From the NCBI RefSeq assembly GCF_009852415.1, contig NZ_WOXS01000002.1, forward strand, positions 310,001-374,000: a stretch of 64,000 nt of DNA, given 5' to 3'. Shown here piece after piece: positions 61,979-64,000 of this stretch (positions are counted from its first letter, which is position 1; each line of letters opens with the position of its first letter). Under the pieces are notes generated by a model, which made no database searches, was not told the DNA's origin, and saw nothing but the letters and a program-made list of their open reading frames with translations. The DNA is from Streptomyces sp. Tu 3180 (GTDB lineage Bacteria; Actinomycetota; Actinomycetes; Streptomycetales; Streptomycetaceae). The position numbers were made by a program, and so were the translations under genes.

Positions 61979-63714
61979 GCGGCGAGTTCTCCTCGGTGGG
62001 CGCGGCCGGCGTCGACGAGCCGCGCGTAGACGCCGCCGGCCTCGACCAGGCCGGCGTGCTCGCCGACGGCGTCCACCCGCCCTTCGTCGAGGACGACGAT
62101 GCGGTCGGCGTGCCGGACGGCGGCCAGCCGGTGGGCGACCACCAGGACGGTCCGGCCGCTCGCGGCGTTCATCAGTTCCCGGAGGATGTCCGCTTCGCGG
62201 CGCTCGTCGACCGCGCTGGTGGCCTCGTCGAGGACCAGCACCGGGGCGTCCGCGAGCAGGGCACGCGCGAGGGCGAGACGCTGGCGCTGGCCGCCCGACA
62301 GGGTGGCGCCGCGCTCACCGAGGACGGTGGCGTAGCCGTCGGGGAGGGCGGATATCTCGTCGTGGACCCCGGCGACGCGCGCCGCCCGGGTCAGCTCGTC
62401 GTCCGTGGCGCCGGGCCGGGCCAGGCGCAGGTTGTCGGCGATGGTGGCGTGGAAGAGGTACGTCTCCTGCGAGACGACGGCGATGCCCTGCCGCAGCGAG
62501 TCGAGCGCGTACGCGGTCGTGGGGCGCCCGTCGAGCGTGATCCTGCCCTCCTGCGGGTCGTGGTGGCGCAGGAGCAGGGCCAGCAGCGTGGACTTGCCCG
62601 CGCCGGAGGGGCCGACGATCGCCGTCGTCCGTCCCGCCTGTGCGGTGAAGGAGACGCCGTCGAGGGCGGGCGCCGGTGTGCCGTCGTAGGCGAACCGGAC
62701 GTCGTCGAAGCGCACTTCGGGCGGGGTCGTCCAGCGGGCGGGGGTCTCTCCGGTGTCGGGGACGGCCGGCTCGGCGGTGCGCAGGGCCGCGAGGCCGTCC
62801 GCGGCCGACACGCCCAGGTATCCGGCGTGCCATTCGCGGGCCAGGTCGCGGACCGGCCGGAAGCACTCGGAGGCCAGCAGCAGCACCAGGTAGGTGCCGG
62901 TCGCCGCGGTGGATCCGGTGACGGACGACCAGCACGCCAGGAGCGCGGCGGCGACGGTGCCGCCCTGGATGGCGAGGTCGGTGATGGCGGTGTCGACCAG
63001 GGACACCCGCAGTTTGGCGACGGTCGCCCGGTGCAGCGCGGCGGACCGCTCCTCAAGGCGTGCGCGGGTGCGCCCGACGGCGCCGGCGGCACGGAGGGCG
63101 GGCATGCCCTGGAGCGCCTCCAGGTAGTCGGCGCCGAGCCCTTCGTAGGTGTCCCAGTGCTCCTTGCCGCGGGCGGCCAGGAGCCGGTCCCAGGCGCGCG
63201 GCCCGGCGAGGGCCAGCAGCAGGGCGGGGACCAGGCCGAGGAGTGCCCACGGTTCGACCACGGCCAGCGCGGCCAGTGCCAGCGGCGGCACGGTGAGGGT
63301 GACCAGGAGTTGGGGCAGGTAGCGGGAGACGTACGCGTCGACGCCCTCCACCCCGTCGACGAGGGTGGTGCGTACGGCTCCGGCCCTCGCGGTGGTCAGG
63401 TGTGCGGGCCCCAACCGGCCCAGGTGGGCGAGGAGTTCGTCCCGCAGGGCCACCCTGACCCGGGCTCCGGCGCGGGTGGCGGCGTGCCGCTGCCACAGGG
63501 CGAGCCCGGCGCGGGCGGCGACGACGGCGAGCACCGCGGTCAGCAGCCACGGGAGCCGGCCGGTGTCACCGCGGGCCAGGTGGGCGAGCGCGAGGGCCAG
63601 CAGTGCGGCCTGCGCCAGGTGGGTCAGGGTGACGGCGCCCTGCAGGAGGGTGGCCGCGAGCAGGGGGCGCCGGGCGTGCCCGGCGGCGCGGTGCAGCTCG
63701 GGGTGGACGATCAC
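61975..63714 (-). CDS. ABC transporter with fused membrane and ATPase domains (first of pair)
   Basis: A 579-residue protein from GTG 63714, which overlaps the stop of the nitroreductase-like gene (GTGA). Six hydrophobic segments lie in residues 15-300 (LLVTLTVPPLALAALAVV, LLGLVPALLLALAGP). The ATPase domain shows Walker A IVGPSGAGKSTLLALLL, Q-loop AVVSQETYLFHATI, signature LSGGQRQRLALARALL, Walker B VLVLDEATSAVDERR, H-loop VVAHRLAAVRHADR. It partners the following ABC gene. The frame is open upstream over 89 more codons antisense-like in composition, which were not included. Confidence 0.92.
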   Translation of the reverse strand: MIVHPELHRAAGHARRPLLAATLLQGAVTLTHLAQAALLALALAHLARGDTGRLPWLLTAVLAVVAARAGLALWQRHAATRAGARVRVALRDELLAHLGRLGPAHLTTARAGAVRTTLVDGVEGVDAYVSRYLPQLLVTLTVPPLALAALAVVEPWALLGLVPALLLALAGPRAWDRLLAARGKEHWDTYEGLGADYLEALQGMPALRAAGAVGRTRARLEERSAALHRATVAKLRVSLVDTAITDLAIQGGTVAAALLACWSSVTGSTAATGTYLVLLLASECFRPVRDLAREWHAGYLGVSAADGLAALRTAEPAVPDTGETPARWTTPPEVRFDDVRFAYDGTPAPALDGVSFTAQAGRTTAIVGPSGAGKSTLLALLLRHHDPQEGRITLDGRPTTAYALDSLRQGIAVVSQETYLFHATIADNLRLARPGATDDELTRAARVAGVHDEISALPDGYATVLGERGATLSGGQRQRLALARALLADAPVLVLDEATSAVDERREADILRELMNAASGRTVLVVAHRLAAVRHADRIVVLDEGRVDAVGEHAGLVEAGGVYARLVDAGRAHRGELAA

Positions 63715-64000
63715 GTGGTGTTCTCCTCGTCGGCGTGGCGGGTGCCGAGGGCCAGTCCGTGGACGACCCAGTCCCGGTCCGGGGCGGCTCCGAGGGCGGC
63801 GCCGAGGTCCGCCTGCTGCCAGGAGCCGACGGGCCGTGCCGCCAGCCCGTGGCGCAGGGCGGTGACATGGGCCAGGTGGACGGCGAAGCCGGCCCGCAGG
63901 TGGGCGCGGCGGATGTGCGCGGCGTCGGCGTCCGCGGGACAGCCGTGGGCGAGCAGGACGGCGCCCGCGTCCGCGATCCACGCCTGGCCCGCGGCCCAGG
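63711..64000 (-). CDS. Nitroreductase-like oxidoreductase, C-terminal part (runs off the window)
   Basis: The last 96 or so residues of a gene entering from the right edge: AAGQAWIADAGAVLLAHGCP, HLRAGFAVHLAHVTALRHGL and PVGSWQQADLGAALG, ending DWVVHGLALGTRHADEENTT. This is the C-terminal pattern of flavin-dependent SagB/thiazoline-oxidase-type nitroreductases, enzymes often found in siderophore or RiPP clusters. The stop overlaps the GTG of the first ABC gene. Assignment from the end only. Confidence 0.55.
   Translation of the reverse strand, partial: WAAGQAWIADAGAVLLAHGCPADADAAHIRRAHLRAGFAVHLAHVTALRHGLAARPVGSWQQADLGAALGAAPDRDWVVHGLALGTRHADEENTT

Overview
The window is about 70% G+C with strong third-position G/C bias. 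Its gene content (GlxA-type AraC regulators, a SpoIIE-type phosphatase, an nSTAND1-WD40 protein, DrrAB-like ABC genes, a KilB-like protein, a Zur-type rpmF-cobW pair, and IS6, IS481, IS701 and IS5 elements) points to a Streptomyces or close relative. The density of decaying transposases and gene fragments looks like an accessory region such as a chromosome arm. This is inference; no rRNA, tRNA or housekeeping anchor was seen.

Layout. 1-10.4 kb: GlxA regulator divergent from a metallo-beta-lactamase-fold hydrolase and an MFS transporter, an IS5 element abutting the transporter, an ADP-ribosylglycohydrolase, TauE/SafE, GNAT, an anchored unknown protein, and a WYL regulator divergent from a DUF1579-like plus NIPSNAP pair. 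10.5-14.9 kb: transposase wreckage around a cold-shock gene, a broken replication-relaxation gene and a HIT protein. 14.9-16.4 kb: a lower-GC divergent pair, LysE exporter and CGNR regulator. 16.6-22.6 kb: IS6 relic against a PP2C/SpoIIE phosphatase, broken AraC and esterase genes, an alpha/beta hydrolase and a truncated IS481. 22.5-26.7 kb: a two-component pair, a Clp-N-like protein preceded by a tandem repeat, and a DUF551-like protein.

27-36 kb: two IS6 relics, a membrane-anchored hydrolase whose end was replaced by IS6, pectate lyase, fragments, an unknown gene running into an IS5 relic, a Lys/Ala-rich winged-helix-like protein and a methyltransferase. 35.5-41 kb: GtrA-like gene, DrrAB-like ABC transporter, DUF4097 protein and a ribbon-helix-helix regulator, with three clusters of an ATGGC-type repeat. 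41-49 kb: a 1280-residue XRE-nSTAND1-WD40 protein, a small acidic peptide gene with a CHAP/peptidoglycan-binding enzyme, a secreted PLD-like protein and a DUF4253 protein. 49-55.5 kb: IS5 element, then a GlxA regulator divergent from an HD-hydrolase and two DJ-1/PfpI genes (possible isonitrile or cyanamide hydratase operon), a frameshifted heme-membrane protein and a KilB-like gene.

55.5-64 kb: a probable zinc-starvation operon (Zur-like box, cysteine-free bL32, COG0523 GTPase), then on the other strand a salicylate synthase, two fused ABC transporters and a nitroreductase-like end, separated by a deletion scar that fuses a PLP-enzyme fragment to an ABC fragment. This reads as the remnant edge of a salicylate-type metallophore cluster.

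A recurrent theme is insertion-sequence ends lying exactly at the 3' ends of genes and supplying their stop codons. Many relics differ from family sequences by single-base indels. Most neighbouring single-copy genes are intact, so genuine decay is likelier than poor assembly, but this was not tested.
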